From NCBI GenBank assembly GCA_023665425.1, contig JAMPDX010000003.1:59640-123639 (forward strand): 64,000 bases of DNA. The letters are read 5' to 3'. This DNA is from Muribaculaceae bacterium (GTDB taxonomy: Bacteria; Bacteroidota; Bacteroidia; Bacteroidales; Muribaculaceae). The position numbers and the translations under genes are program-made. The notes beneath the pieces were generated by a model that was not told where the DNA came from, ran no database searches, and saw nothing but the letters and a program-made list of their open reading frames with translations. Every line of letters begins with the position of its first letter. The first letter of the stretch is position 1. Shown here in pieces: positions 18,361 through 29,397 of this stretch.

Positions 18361-20310
18361 TTATAATACAACCCACATTGTGACAGCAGCCAAGGCTATT
18401 GCACCAATGAAATACCACCATACATAGGCTTGAATATTTCCGCTTTGGAATCCGCGTATTGCGTAAGAAGTCTTCTGAGTAACCTTGGCGAACATATCCA
18501 TTGTGCCATCGATAATATGACGGTCAAACCAGGCGATGCTTGCACAGATTACACCAAATATCACTTTGTGTGTCACCCACATATACATCTCGTCCCAATA
18601 GAAACGACGGTGAGCGGCGCGCCACAAACCGGGCCATACGGCGGCAAACTTGTCGGGTAAGCTGTTCTTCTTGCGATACATAACTGTGGCGAGCACTATG
18701 GCAGCTACAGCTACTATCAATGATGGAACGGCTATTTGCAGCCACTCGATGTGAATATCGTAGGATTCATGGTTCCAAGTAACGTAGTGTCCAAAGGGTA
18801 TGAAACCGGCCACGCAGCTCACTGCAGCAAGTATAATGAGCGGGAGGCTCATCTGCCAGGGTGCATCATGTGGCTTGTGGTGTTTATAGTTGGGGTTCTC
18901 GTCCCACCAGAAGATGAGATAGTAGAGGCGGAACATATAGAAGGCTGTAAGACCGGCAACACATGTCATCCATACACCCCAGAAAGGACTGTAGGCATAC
19001 ATAGCTGCAAGCATTTCGTCTTTTGAGAAGAAACCTGAGAAGGGGTAAATACCTGCAATGGCGAGACAGCCGATGAGGAATGTCCAATGTGTGATAGGCA
19101 TGTATTTTCTCAAGCCACCCATTGCAGTGTAGTCATTGGAGTGTACCGCATGGATCAGAGCACCTGCACCAAGGAAGAGCAATGCCTTGAACATGGCATG
19201 TGTAAACAGGTGGAACATTGAGGCCATGTAGCCGAGTCCGTGATGACCGGCAGCGCCCATGCCGTCGCCTGCACAACCCAAAGACACCATCATGAAGGCT
19301 ATCTGTGATATAGTAGAGAAGGCGAGCACACGTTTGATGTCAACCTGAGCACATGCTACGATTGCAGCATACAGAGCGGTGATGGCACCTACCACTGTAA
19401 TGAAGTCCATTGCGAATGGTTCCAGAACATAGAGAGGGAACATACGTGCCACCAGATAAACACCAGCTACTACCATTGTTGCGGCGTGGATGAGGGCTGA
19501 TACGGGTGTAGGACCCTCCATAGCATCCGGCAACCATATATGCAAGGGCATCATTGCTGACTTACCCATACCACCGGTGAAGATGAGTACCAAGGCCCAT
19601 GTTAGTACTGAACCACCAAGGAAGGTAGCTCCACCTGTGCTGGCAAGTACAAGTTCGGGCTGACCGGGAGCGGTGAGGTCAATGAAGTTGAAGGTCGGCA
19701 TGTAATAGCTCAACACCAAAATACCGATAAGCATACCCAAGTCGGCAAAGCGGGTAACAATGAATGCCTTCTTTGAAGCAGACACTGCTGAGGGAAGCTT
19801 ATAGTAGAAGCCGATGAGCAGGTATGAGCTGACACCCACGAGCTCCCAAAAGATATACATCTGGAAGATGTTTGTGGCAACAACAAGGCCAAGCATTGAG
19901 AAAGAGAACAGAGAAAGGAATGCGTAGAAGCGCTGAAAACCTTTTTCTCCTTCCATGTAACCCCAAGAATAGAGGTGCACGAAGAATGAGATTGTGGTTA
20001 TGACCACAAGCATCATCGCACTTATGGGGTCGAGCAAGAAACCGAGCTTCACTACAAGGCGTTCAGTAAACTGGAGCCATGTAACATCAAATACTTCGAG
20101 CTGTTGACGCACACCATCCACGATGAAGGCTGCATCACCGCTGAAGAAGTAAGTGAGGGCCACTGTGTAGCTCAGCACCATGGTGGTACCCATACCGAGG
20201 ATGCCGAGGATACCGGCGAGCTTGTGGCTCATCTTCATTCCGAGAAGTCCCAAGATAAGGAACATCGTAATCGGAATCGCGAGGATTAAAATCGGAAGTG
20301 TGATATCCAT
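18361..20310 (-). CDS. nuoL: NADH-quinone oxidoreductase subunit L
   Basis: Largest antiporter-like subunit (649 aa), which carries the long lateral amphipathic helix along the membrane arm. Conserved blocks are FWELVGVSSYLLIGFYY (key Glu), GKSAMMPLHIWLPDAMEG and the HAATMVVAGVYL segment. The C-terminal extension ending in a final hydrophobic helix corresponds to the lateral helix anchor. Three bases separate its ATG from the nuoK stop. Confidence 0.97.
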   Translation of the reverse strand: MDITLPILILAIPITMFLILGLLGMKMSHKLAGILGILGMGTTMVLSYTVALTYFFSGDAAFIVDGVRQQLEVFDVTWLQFTERLVVKLGFLLDPISAMMLVVITTISFFVHLYSWGYMEGEKGFQRFYAFLSLFSFSMLGLVVATNIFQMYIFWELVGVSSYLLIGFYYKLPSAVSASKKAFIVTRFADLGMLIGILVLSYYMPTFNFIDLTAPGQPELVLASTGGATFLGGSVLTWALVLIFTGGMGKSAMMPLHIWLPDAMEGPTPVSALIHAATMVVAGVYLVARMFPLYVLEPFAMDFITVVGAITALYAAIVACAQVDIKRVLAFSTISQIAFMMVSLGCAGDGMGAAGHHGLGYMASMFHLFTHAMFKALLFLGAGALIHAVHSNDYTAMGGLRKYMPITHWTFLIGCLAIAGIYPFSGFFSKDEMLAAMYAYSPFWGVWMTCVAGLTAFYMFRLYYLIFWWDENPNYKHHKPHDAPWQMSLPLIILAAVSCVAGFIPFGHYVTWNHESYDIHIEWLQIAVPSLIVAVAAIVLATVMYRKKNSLPDKFAAVWPGLWRAAHRRFYWDEMYMWVTHKVIFGVICASIAWFDRHIIDGTMDMFAKVTQKTSYAIRGFQSGNIQAYVWWYFIGAIALAAVTMWVVL

Positions 20311-20313
20311 ATC

Positions 20314-20625
20314 TTAGAATTTCATTTTATTTGTCTCGCGGATGTCAACATTCTTGACGGCGCGATAAATGTTAATTACTATTGCTATTGCAAGGGCTGT
20401 CTCTGCTGCGGCAATACCAATAGAGAAGAGTGTGAAGAACATTCCCTCTAATGAGCCGGGGAAGAGAAATCTATTGAAAATCACAAAGTTCAAGTCAACA
20501 GAGTTGAGCATTAACTCCAGAGAGATCAGTATTGCAATCAGATTTTTTCTGGTAATAAAGCCGTAGACACCGCAGGCGAACATAAGCAGGCTCGGCACCA
20601 GATACATTATCATAGTCAAATCCAT
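20314..20625 (-). CDS. nuoK: NADH-quinone oxidoreductase subunit K
   Basis: Small membrane subunit of complex I with three helices that carry conserved Glu residues in the proton path (here SLELMLNSVDLNF and AAAETALAIAI). ATG at 20625 gives 103 aa, the normal size; a TTG four codons upstream would overlap nuoJ. It lies between nuoJ (12-nt gap) and nuoL. Confidence 0.95.
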   Translation of the reverse strand: MDLTMIMYLVPSLLMFACGVYGFITRKNLIAILISLELMLNSVDLNFVIFNRFLFPGSLEGMFFTLFSIGIAAAETALAIAIVINIYRAVKNVDIRETNKMKF

Positions 20626-20637
20626 AGGTCTACTCAA

Positions 20638-21162
20638 TTATTTTTCGCGGGCGATAGTCACACCACCTATTATACATGCAAGTAACAACACACTGACTGC
20701 CTCGAAGGGAAGCAGGTATCCAAACTTGTCTGTGCTCAGCATTTTTTGTCCAATGGTGTGCATGTCGAAGGTATCAGAGCACAATACAGTAGAGAGGCTC
20801 AACCCTTCAGCAAACTGCATATTCCATAGTGCAAAGCCCAACAACAGCGCTCCGAGCACGGAGGCGCTTATGCCCATGAGGAACCGATGAGGGCCGGGCA
20901 TTGTTGAGTCATCGCCGGGACGATGGGTAAGTAAGATGGAGAACACAAACAGAACCAATATACCACCTGCATACACGGCTATCTGAACAGCTCCCAGGAA
21001 CTGGTATCCCAATTGGAAGTAGAATACTGCAGTGCCCAAGAGGACGAAGAGCAGATAGGTGGCTGCACGTAGTATTTTACGGGTGGTGACAGTCATCACG
21101 GAGAAAATGATGATTATCAGCGACACCACGAAATACAATACGATATTTCCTATAGATTCCAT
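20638..21162 (-). CDS. nuoJ: NADH-quinone oxidoreductase subunit J
   Basis: A 174-aa membrane subunit with five predicted helices. The AVQIAVYAGGILVLFVF segment is the pi-bulge helix characteristic of NuoJ that couples quinone reduction to pumping. Positioned between nuoI and nuoK in the usual order, 8 nt after nuoI. Confidence 0.95.
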   Translation of the reverse strand: MESIGNIVLYFVVSLIIIIFSVMTVTTRKILRAATYLLFVLLGTAVFYFQLGYQFLGAVQIAVYAGGILVLFVFSILLTHRPGDDSTMPGPHRFLMGISASVLGALLLGFALWNMQFAEGLSLSTVLCSDTFDMHTIGQKMLSTDKFGYLLPFEAVSVLLLACIIGGVTIAREK

Positions 21163-21170
21163 TATGTAGA

Positions 21171-21728
21171 TTATTTATTTTCTGTGTTAGTGGGCTGCGC
21201 TTGGTTGCCTTCGGCAGGCTTGGTAGCGGGTGCGACATTTGCTGTGGCAGGCTTGACTGAGGGCGCGGGGTCGGGCACTTCAGGCTTATAGTTGAGGAGC
21301 TTCACAAGTGAATTGCGTGTGAACACTGCTTGCTCAAAGTCATTGCTGAATTCAAGAGCATTTTGCGGACATGTAGTAACACACAACATGCAGAATGTGC
21401 AGCTACCCAAGTCATAGAAGTACTTGTCAAGCTTGCGCTTCTTCTTGCCATCAGGGAGCTCCACCATTTTAGTTGTGAGCTTGATGGTGCCGTTGGGACA
21501 ATTCATCTGGCAAATACCACAAGCTATACATTTGTGGCGTCCCTCAGCGTCATACTTGAGAGTTAACTCAGCACGAAAGCGATCTGAAATCTGCAGTGAG
21601 TCGCGATTTTCAGGATAACATTCGGTTACTTTAGGTGTCACAAGCTCTTTAGCTGTAACTTGCATACCGCTTACGAGGCTTTTGAGGCCATCACCTAAAC
21701 CCGAGAAATATTCTTTTATACTACCCAT
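21171..21728 (-). CDS. nuoI: NADH-quinone oxidoreductase subunit I (2 x 4Fe-4S)
   Basis: Ferredoxin-like connecting subunit with clusters N6a and N6b that pass electrons towards NuoB. Both cluster motifs are intact: CIACGICQMNCP and CTFCMLCVTTCP. The 185-aa protein has an extra Pro/Ala/Thr-rich tail of about 40 residues after the ferredoxin fold that looks disordered. It is the first complex I gene after the inserted atp genes; 122 nt separate it from atpG. Confidence 0.95.
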   Translation of the reverse strand: MGSIKEYFSGLGDGLKSLVSGMQVTAKELVTPKVTECYPENRDSLQISDRFRAELTLKYDAEGRHKCIACGICQMNCPNGTIKLTTKMVELPDGKKKRKLDKYFYDLGSCTFCMLCVTTCPQNALEFSNDFEQAVFTRNSLVKLLNYKPEVPDPAPSVKPATANVAPATKPAEGNQAQPTNTENK

Positions 21729-21850
21729 TGAATTTTGTTGTAGTTATTTGTTCTATTTGATTGCCTTAATCATAAGGTCATGCACTTGTACACATGGTCA
21801 CTGCTGGCTCAGTTGTAAATATGCTGACTTTGATTATTAGCGATAAGGAT

Positions 21851-22747
21851 TTACTGTTCAACTTGGCCTCCGAGGATGTCGAGAAGCTCAGTGGTGATAC
21901 TTTGTTGTCTAAGTTTGTTATATTCAAGCTGCAGAGACTCCAATAGCTTCTTAGCATTGTCGTTGGCGCTTTGCATGGCCATGATGCGCGCTGCTTGCTC
22001 TGAAGCTCTGTTTTCGATTGTCACCTCCTGCATTGTGCTCATCACATACATGGGGAGAATTTCATTGAAGATGCGATTGGCATCCGGCTCGAATAAATAA
22101 GGTTTGTTGGCATTCTTATTATCAGCTTCCTCTGTGAGTTTATCTGCTTGTATAGGGAAAAGCTGATTATCAGTGACACGTTGACGGCTGAGGGATAAGA
22201 AATGCATATAAACTACATGCACCTCGTCGAGTTCGCCTTCGGCAAATTTCTGCTCCAGGCCTTTGGTAAAGTTGTTTACCACATCACCCTCCATTTTGGA
22301 ATCAATACCTTGTTGCAAAGGAGCTATTGCTATTTCAGCTGACTCAAGCTTCTCCACGGCACGACGCATCTTTTTGCCTATAGGATAGAGCTCAAAGCTG
22401 ACACCTTGACCTTTGTATTGGTCACGCAAATGGTTGAGTGTGATGATTAGTTGCTTAAATATATTGATATTATAAGCGCCACAAAGTCCATCGTCGCTAC
22501 CGAAGACGAGGATAGCTATCTTCTTCACCTCAGGACGCGCCTCAATCAGAGGTGATGAGAACTGCGCATCGGCATCCAGGAGATGCCCCATTATGGACTG
22601 TATTTGAGAGCGATAAGGCACAAGACGTTTGAGCGCCTGCTCGAATTTACGTACCTTGGCTGAAGATATCATCTTCATGGCACCCGTAATTTTCTCGCTG
22701 GAACTTACCGAGCCTATGCGCGTCTTTAATTCTCTTAATGTAGACAT
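21851..22747 (-). CDS. atpG: ATP synthase F1 gamma subunit
   Basis: Central stalk subunit (298 aa) that rotates inside the alpha3beta3 ring. The N-terminal coiled coil (LRELKTRIGSVSSSEKITGAMKMIS) and the C-terminal helix with LQLEYNKLRQQSITTELLDI are typical. Last gene of the atp block, followed by nuoI rather than by unrelated genes. Confidence 0.96.
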   Translation of the reverse strand: MSTLRELKTRIGSVSSSEKITGAMKMISSAKVRKFEQALKRLVPYRSQIQSIMGHLLDADAQFSSPLIEARPEVKKIAILVFGSDDGLCGAYNINIFKQLIITLNHLRDQYKGQGVSFELYPIGKKMRRAVEKLESAEIAIAPLQQGIDSKMEGDVVNNFTKGLEQKFAEGELDEVHVVYMHFLSLSRQRVTDNQLFPIQADKLTEEADNKNANKPYLFEPDANRIFNEILPMYVMSTMQEVTIENRASEQAARIMAMQSANDNAKKLLESLQLEYNKLRQQSITTELLDILGGQVEQ

Positions 22748-22834
22748 TTCCTAAATATGGTGTTGTCAGTTTATTATTTAATTATTTGTTATCGGCAGGG
22801 CAGTCAAGTCCTGCCGACATTTATTTTCTGAATG

Positions 22835-24406
22835 TTAATATTTGCTTGTGACTTCAGCTGCACATTTGCGCAAGAGGTCTTCAACTTCGGGCGTCAGTTT
22901 GCCTGCCTTGAGAACATCGAGCACCTCTTTCTGATACTTAGCCTTGAGAAGCTGCAGGAAGAGTTCCTCAAACTCATGAACCTTATCAAGGGGTACATTT
23001 TCGAGCAGACCATTCACACCGCAGTAGATCACTGCTACCTCATCTTCTACAGCCCAAGGCTTATACTGGGGCTGAACGAGCAGTGCCTGGTTCTTACGAC
23101 CCGTATCAATAACCTTGGCAGTCACCGGGTCAATGTCGCCACCGAACTTGGTGAATGCTTCGAGCTCACGGAACTGAGCCTGAGCAATCTTGAGTGTACC
23201 GGCCACCTTCTTCATAGACTTAATCTGAGCGTTACCACCTACACGACTCACAGAGATACCTACGTTTACTGCAGGACGAATACCTTGGTTGAAGAGCGCT
23301 GTCTCCAAATAGATCTGACCGTCAGTAATTGAGATAACGTTGGTGGGGATGTATGCGGAAACGTCGCCTGCTTGAGTCTCGATGATGGGTAGTGCAGTGA
23401 GTGAACCGCCACCCTTGACCATGGGTTTGAGAACCTCTGGAAGGTCATTCATCTGAGAAGCAATCTCTTGGTTGTCAATGATTTTAGCAGCACGTTCCAA
23501 GAGACGTGAGTGAAGGTAGAATATATCACCGGGATAAGCCTCACGACCTGAGGGGCGCTTCAAAATAAGAGATATCTCACGATAAGCGACAGCCTGCTTA
23601 GAGAGGTCATCATAAACGATGAGGGCATCACGGCCGGTGTCACGGAAGTATTCGCCAATAGCTACGCCGGCAAAGGGACTATAGTAGCGCATGGAGGCAG
23701 AGTCTGAAGCTGTAGCTGCTACGACTACGGTATAATCAAGTGCACCATTCTTCTCTAAGGTGTGTACTATAGAGGCTATAGTAGAAGCCTTCTGACCTAT
23801 GGCTACATAGATACAGTAGACGGGCTTGCCGGCCTCATAGTTCTTACGCTGATTTATGATGGTGTCAATAGCGATAGCGGTCTTACCAATCTGGCGGTCA
23901 CCGATGATGAGCTCACGCTGACCACGACCGATAGGTATCATTGAGTCGACAGCCTTGAGACCTGTCTGTAGGGGCTGGTTCACAGGCTGACGATAGATAA
24001 CGCCGGGAGCCTTACGCTCGAGAGGCAGGAGGATCTTTTCTCCCTCGATAGGGCCACGGCCGTCAATAGGCTCACCAAGGATATTGATAACACGTCCGAG
24101 CAAACCCTCACCTACGGGAATAGATGCAATTTCGCCCGTGCGGCGCACCGACATATTCTCAGTAACCTTATTAACACTATTGAGAAGCACAACGCCGACA
24201 TTGCTCTCTTCGAGGTTGAGGGCGACGCCTTTTACGCCGTTTTCAAACTCTACGAGCTCGTTGGACTTGACATTCTCCAAACCATAGACGTGTGCGACGC
24301 CGTCGCCCACGGAGAGGACGGTGCCTACCTCCTCAAATTTCGCCTTGGAGCTGACATCGGCCAATTGCTGTTTTAAAATATCAGATATCTCGCTGGGGTT
24401 CAGCAT
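22835..24406 (-). CDS. atpA: ATP synthase F1 alpha subunit
   Basis: Non-catalytic nucleotide-binding subunit of F1, 523 aa. Walker A is [13 protein letters not shown] near residue 168, with the family Gln. The arginine-finger region is within [13 protein letters not shown]. It lies 4 nt after atpH and 87 nt before atpG. Confidence 0.98.
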   Translation of the reverse strand: MLNPSEISDILKQQLADVSSKAKFEEVGTVLSVGDGVAHVYGLENVKSNELVEFENGVKGVALNLEESNVGVVLLNSVNKVTENMSVRRTGEIASIPVGEGLLGRVINILGEPIDGRGPIEGEKILLPLERKAPGVIYRQPVNQPLQTGLKAVDSMIPIGRGQRELIIGDRQIGKTAIAIDTIINQRKNYEAGKPVYCIYVAIGQKASTIASIVHTLEKNGALDYTVVVAATASDSASMRYYSPFAGVAIGEYFRDTGRDALIVYDDLSKQAVAYREISLILKRPSGREAYPGDIFYLHSRLLERAAKIIDNQEIASQMNDLPEVLKPMVKGGGSLTALPIIETQAGDVSAYIPTNVISITDGQIYLETALFNQGIRPAVNVGISVSRVGGNAQIKSMKKVAGTLKIAQAQFRELEAFTKFGGDIDPVTAKVIDTGRKNQALLVQPQYKPWAVEDEVAVIYCGVNGLLENVPLDKVHEFEELFLQLLKAKYQKEVLDVLKAGKLTPEVEDLLRKCAAEVTSKY

Positions 24407-24410
24407 CTTC

Positions 24411-24956
24411 TTATTTATTGTTTAAAAGAGTTAGACGTAGTTGTTCAAGTTCGTTGCTGATGGATGCATCCATTCTTACTGAGTCAACATCAATGACAAA
24501 ACCACCGATAATCTCCGGGTCAATGGAATAGGTATACTCCAAAGTGTTGCCTTTGAAAGACTTCTGGACAAGATTAGTGAGCTTCTCCATCTGAGTCTCG
24601 CCCATTTCGGCAGCAGTAGTGATGTGCACCATTGAAATATTATTGGCAGTACGATAAATATCGCGGAAAGCCAATGCCATTTCATATGCATACATCTCGC
24701 GCTTATTATCAAGGATGAGACGCACAAATCCTTTGTAGGCATTCTCCAGCTTGTCGCCGGCAGCTGATAGGAGCAGCTTGCTCTTGTCAGCATTGTCAAT
24801 AAAAGGATTTGCGAGAACCTTGCAAAAATCAGGATTGCTTTCAAATGCAGCCACCACAGACTTCATTTCTTCGTAGACCAGAGGAGCAGTGCCCTCTTGA
24901 ACTGCGAACTTATAAAGTGCTTTGGCATATCTTTTGGGGATTAGACCGCCGTTCAT
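24411..24956 (-). CDS. atpH: ATP synthase F1 delta subunit
   Basis: Peripheral stalk cap (OSCP-like), 181 aa, joining the b dimer to the top of F1. The N-terminus [17 protein letters not shown] and the C-terminal [21 protein letters not shown] match the family. It lies between atpF and atpA as expected. Confidence 0.94.
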   Translation of the reverse strand: MNGGLIPKRYAKALYKFAVQEGTAPLVYEEMKSVVAAFESNPDFCKVLANPFIDNADKSKLLLSAAGDKLENAYKGFVRLILDNKREMYAYEMALAFRDIYRTANNISMVHITTAAEMGETQMEKLTNLVQKSFKGNTLEYTYSIDPEIIGGFVIDVDSVRMDASISNELEQLRLTLLNNK

Positions 24957-25027
24957 TACCTTGGTTTAGTTTTTGTTGTTTCTGTCCGTCGGAGTCTCCT
25001 CCGACGGACATTCACTCAGTGTATGGA

Positions 25028-25522
25028 TTAGTTTTTCTCTATCTCGTCCAGCAACTTGTTCACAAGCTCCTTCTGTGCCGCGTCTGATGCCATCTGTTTG
25101 CGCACCATCTTTTCGGCGATTTCGATGGAAACCTTGCTCACTTCGTTCTTGAATTGCAGTTCAGCCTCTTTGCGTGATTGCTCAATTGAGACTTTAGCCG
25201 CATCCATAACCTTCTTAGCCTCTACAGAAGCCTCATTGCGTGCTTCTTCTATAATCTGAGACTTGATTTTGGCTGCGTCACGCAATATTTCGGCCTGCTG
25301 CTTTTTAGCCTCAGCTATGTATTTTTCGGCTTCTTGGCGAGCACCTTCAAGCTGCTCTTTGGCATTCTGAGCATACTCTACACCCTTATCGATCAAGTCT
25401 GCACGATCTTCCATGCTCTTGATGATTACGGGCCACGCCCACTTCTTGAGAACCAAGAAGAGGAGCACGAATGCCACGAACATCCAAAAAATCAAGCCAA
25501 AATCAGGCGTGAATAGTTCCAT
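25028..25522 (-). CDS. atpF: ATP synthase Fo b subunit
   Basis: Peripheral stalk of 164 aa: one N-terminal membrane helix (about residues 9-27) followed by a long charged helix for dimerisation. The motif PDFGLIFWMFVAF is typical. There is only one b-type gene, so the stalk is probably a homodimer. It follows atpE by 15 nt. Confidence 0.94.
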   Translation of the reverse strand: MELFTPDFGLIFWMFVAFVLLFLVLKKWAWPVIIKSMEDRADLIDKGVEYAQNAKEQLEGARQEAEKYIAEAKKQQAEILRDAAKIKSQIIEEARNEASVEAKKVMDAAKVSIEQSRKEAELQFKNEVSKVSIEIAEKMVRKQMASDAAQKELVNKLLDEIEKN

Positions 25523-25537
25523 GAGTCAACGTTAGAA

Positions 25538-25780
25538 TTACTGGATGAAGATAGCGAGAGCAGAAACAATCACAGCGAAGAGGGCAACACCCTCCACGAG
25601 AGCTGCGATAACGATCATGTTGCTTCGGATGTCACCTACAGCTTCTGGCTGACGAGCGATAGCCTCCATGGCTGATGCACCGATCTTACCGATACCGATA
25701 CCTGCTGCGATTGCTGCTACACCGGCGCCGATTGCGCCACCGAAGTTTGCAAGAGCTTCTGCTAAAATCATTGATAACAT
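25538..25780 (-). CDS. atpE: ATP synthase Fo c subunit
   Basis: Rotor ring subunit of 80 aa with two helices joined by the polar loop ARQPEA. The ion-binding Glu in helix 2 is in ALVEGVALF. The residues that define Na+-binding rings are missing: helix 1 has Ile where sodium-type rings have Gln, and the Glu is followed by Gly rather than Ser or Thr. A proton-driven enzyme is therefore inferred. Confidence 0.96.
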   Translation of the reverse strand: MLSMILAEALANFGGAIGAGVAAIAAGIGIGKIGASAMEAIARQPEAVGDIRSNMIVIAALVEGVALFAVIVSALAIFIQ

Positions 25781-25954
25781 AGTTGTACTGTTTATTTAGT
25801 TATTAATATTTATTTTTATTGTCAAATAGGAGGAGTGTTTGTTAAATGAGGAGATGTAGTAAAAGTTAATGTCGTGTATCTGATTGTTGATTTAATCTGT
25901 AACTATGAGTAACTTGTATTCTACCGTATTGCTCTGTGTCACATATAAATCAGT

Positions 25955-27256
25955 TTAGGCTGCCGGGTTATTCTGCTCTGTTGCTTCACCGGCTTCAATT
26001 TTCTTGGGGTGCTCTTCGTGCCCATCCTCCTGTGCAAGGGCAATGAACAGGGTGGAGAGCATGGTGAACACATATGCCTGGATGAAGCTAACCAAAACAT
26101 CGAGAGCAAGCATAAATATTGTGAAGGCTATTGAGACTACTGTCACACCGCCGGCAGCTGCCATACCGAAGGCACCGAAGATGAATATAAGCAATATCAA
26201 TGTGATGACAATCATGTGACCACCCATCATGTTGGCAAACAGACGGACACAGAGTGCAGCCGGCTTGGTGAAGATACCGAATATCTCAATAAACTGCATA
26301 ATAGGGAGCGGGCACTTCAGCCAAATGGGCACATCGGGCCAGAATATTTCTTTCCAATAATGTTTCTTAGCCTTGACGTTTGTCACAATAAATGTCATGA
26401 CAGCAAGCACAAGAGTTATTGCGATATTTCCGGTGAGGTTGGCACCGCCGGGGAAGATAACTATCAAGCCAAGCAGGTTCATCACAAGAATAAAGAAGAA
26501 GGCTGTCATCAGATATGGTGCAAATCGAGGTGCATTTTTACCCAATGTGTTCTTTACTACACCATCGTAAACGAACTCGACTATCAGCTCAAGGAAACCG
26601 TTGCCTTTGCGAGGTGCTTTGAGTGGGTTCTTGCGGTACCAGCGAACTACTGACATCAGCAACAGAGTGACTACGATTGCAGATATGAACAAGGCAAGTA
26701 CATTCTTTGTAATGGAGATATCCCAGGGTTTGTACTCGGTATAGAATTTACCGTCTACATTATCATAACCCGGTACAAAAACATCGGTCATTGCTACATG
26801 TTCAGCTTTGGCAATGGAGTCAGCCTGAAGGGCAACCTCAGTGTTTTGCTTGCTATCTATTGGAAGAAGCTGCACCACCTTATCTTTGTGATTGCCGACT
26901 TTGGCAATCATAAAAGTGTATTCCTTATCACCCTTCTTGATATTTACGGGCACAGGCACCAGATGATGCTCCTTCTTGCCGGTCTCTAAGTTTTCTGTCT
27001 CTACAAGCTCAGTGAGCTTAGCAGATGAGAAGGAATGCCAAGTACCATCTTGAGCACGTACAATAACAGGCAATGGTATGCGATATTGGTGTACAAAAGG
27101 CACTTCCCAACCATAACCGTCACCGAGGTGTTCAAAGATTATCTCTTTGACATCGATACCCTCCTTTTCTTTCTCCTCGGCATTGGCGATAGCCGGCACT
27201 ACGAAGCAGAAAAGCAGTAATATGGGGAGTATACTATTTCTGATAAATTTGCTCAT
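25955..27256 (-). CDS. atpB: ATP synthase Fo a subunit, long N-terminal extension
   Basis: Stator channel subunit, 433 aa from the ATG at 27256; an in-frame GTG immediately upstream is less likely. Subunit a is usually 230-280 aa. Here a signal-peptide-like start (ending ANAEE) and roughly 160 extra residues precede the first channel helix, as known in Bacteroidetes. The essential stator Arg is in ALCVRLFANMMGGH. The C-terminal helices and a charged tail complete the channel. It lies 11 nt from atpC, with no atpI-like gene between. Confidence 0.95.
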   Translation of the reverse strand: MSKFIRNSILPILLLFCFVVPAIANAEEKEKEGIDVKEIIFEHLGDGYGWEVPFVHQYRIPLPVIVRAQDGTWHSFSSAKLTELVETENLETGKKEHHLVPVPVNIKKGDKEYTFMIAKVGNHKDKVVQLLPIDSKQNTEVALQADSIAKAEHVAMTDVFVPGYDNVDGKFYTEYKPWDISITKNVLALFISAIVVTLLLMSVVRWYRKNPLKAPRKGNGFLELIVEFVYDGVVKNTLGKNAPRFAPYLMTAFFFILVMNLLGLIVIFPGGANLTGNIAITLVLAVMTFIVTNVKAKKHYWKEIFWPDVPIWLKCPLPIMQFIEIFGIFTKPAALCVRLFANMMGGHMIVITLILLIFIFGAFGMAAAGGVTVVSIAFTIFMLALDVLVSFIQAYVFTMLSTLFIALAQEDGHEEHPKKIEAGEATEQNNPAA

Positions 27257-27267
27257 CACAAGTAAAA

Positions 27268-27504
27268 TTAATATATGCAGACCGAGACAACATTATTGTC
27301 AATATCGGCAATACCACCTTTCACTTCCTTGGCGTGCTCCTCTCCTTGTTCATCCTTATAGATAATCTTGCCGGGGACAAGAACTGAAATGAGGGATGCG
27401 TGATTCTTCAGCACAGTAAAAGAACCGAGCTCTCCGGGGAGAGTAACTTGAGTCACTTGTCCCTGAAAAAGAATCTGGTCTGCTGATATAATATCAAGTC
27501 TCAT
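27268..27504 (-). CDS. atpC: ATP synthase F1 epsilon subunit, N-terminal domain only
   Basis: A 78-aa protein covering only the beta-sandwich domain of epsilon (MRLDIISADQILFQGQV, LPGELGSFTVLKNHASLI). The usual C-terminal helical hairpin, which in many bacteria inhibits ATP hydrolysis, is missing. The reading frame stops cleanly, without signs of a frameshift. Short epsilons occur in Bacteroidetes. Confidence 0.93.
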   Translation of the reverse strand: MRLDIISADQILFQGQVTQVTLPGELGSFTVLKNHASLISVLVPGKIIYKDEQGEEHAKEVKGGIADIDNNVVSVCIY

Positions 27505-27833
27505 GTGGGAGGTATATCTGTTTTATTGTTTTTTTTCGCTCAGGTGCTTACTTGTCTTAAAATTTTCATTTCATAATCCCGCGTGTCCCTGTTTGTTTCT
27601 ATTGCTTTTATCAACTCAGTTTTCTTTGTCTATTAGTTTTCTTTGTCTATTAAACAACTGACATAGCAATTTGAAATTTACAATTGTAGCAAGATTGGAT
27701 TCCGAAAGTTAAAATTTTTACGACAAGCTACTCTTATATTCAGTATTATCATCAAGCCGTTTAGATTAGCTATCCGATTGGGCTGAAATGCGAAGAATGT
27801 TATATTATTGTCTCTAATGTCCGGCAAGGTTAT
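27505..27833. other. Long spacer between atpD and atpC with a 17-bp tandem repeat
   Basis: No gene is seen. Most of the atp genes lie close together, yet 329 A/T-rich nt separate atpD from atpC. The spacer contains two exact head-to-tail copies of a 17-bp unit (27618-27634 and 27635-27651). On the - strand a TAAATTTC near 27677 is a one-mismatch -7 box, so an internal promoter for atpC onwards is possible. Confidence 0.5.
27618..27651. repeat. Two-copy 17-bp direct tandem repeat
   Basis: AGTTTTCTTTGTCTATT occurs twice in succession without a mismatch, inside the atpD-atpC spacer. Confidence 0.9.
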
Positions 27834-29378
<1,545 letters not shown>

Positions 29379-29397
29379 TTAGTCTTTAAGGGTCGAA

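Noticed and set aside
25538..25780. Sodium-driven ATP synthase
   Set aside because: The Gln in helix 1 and the Ser/Thr after the ion-binding Glu, both needed for Na+ coordination, are replaced by Ile and Gly.
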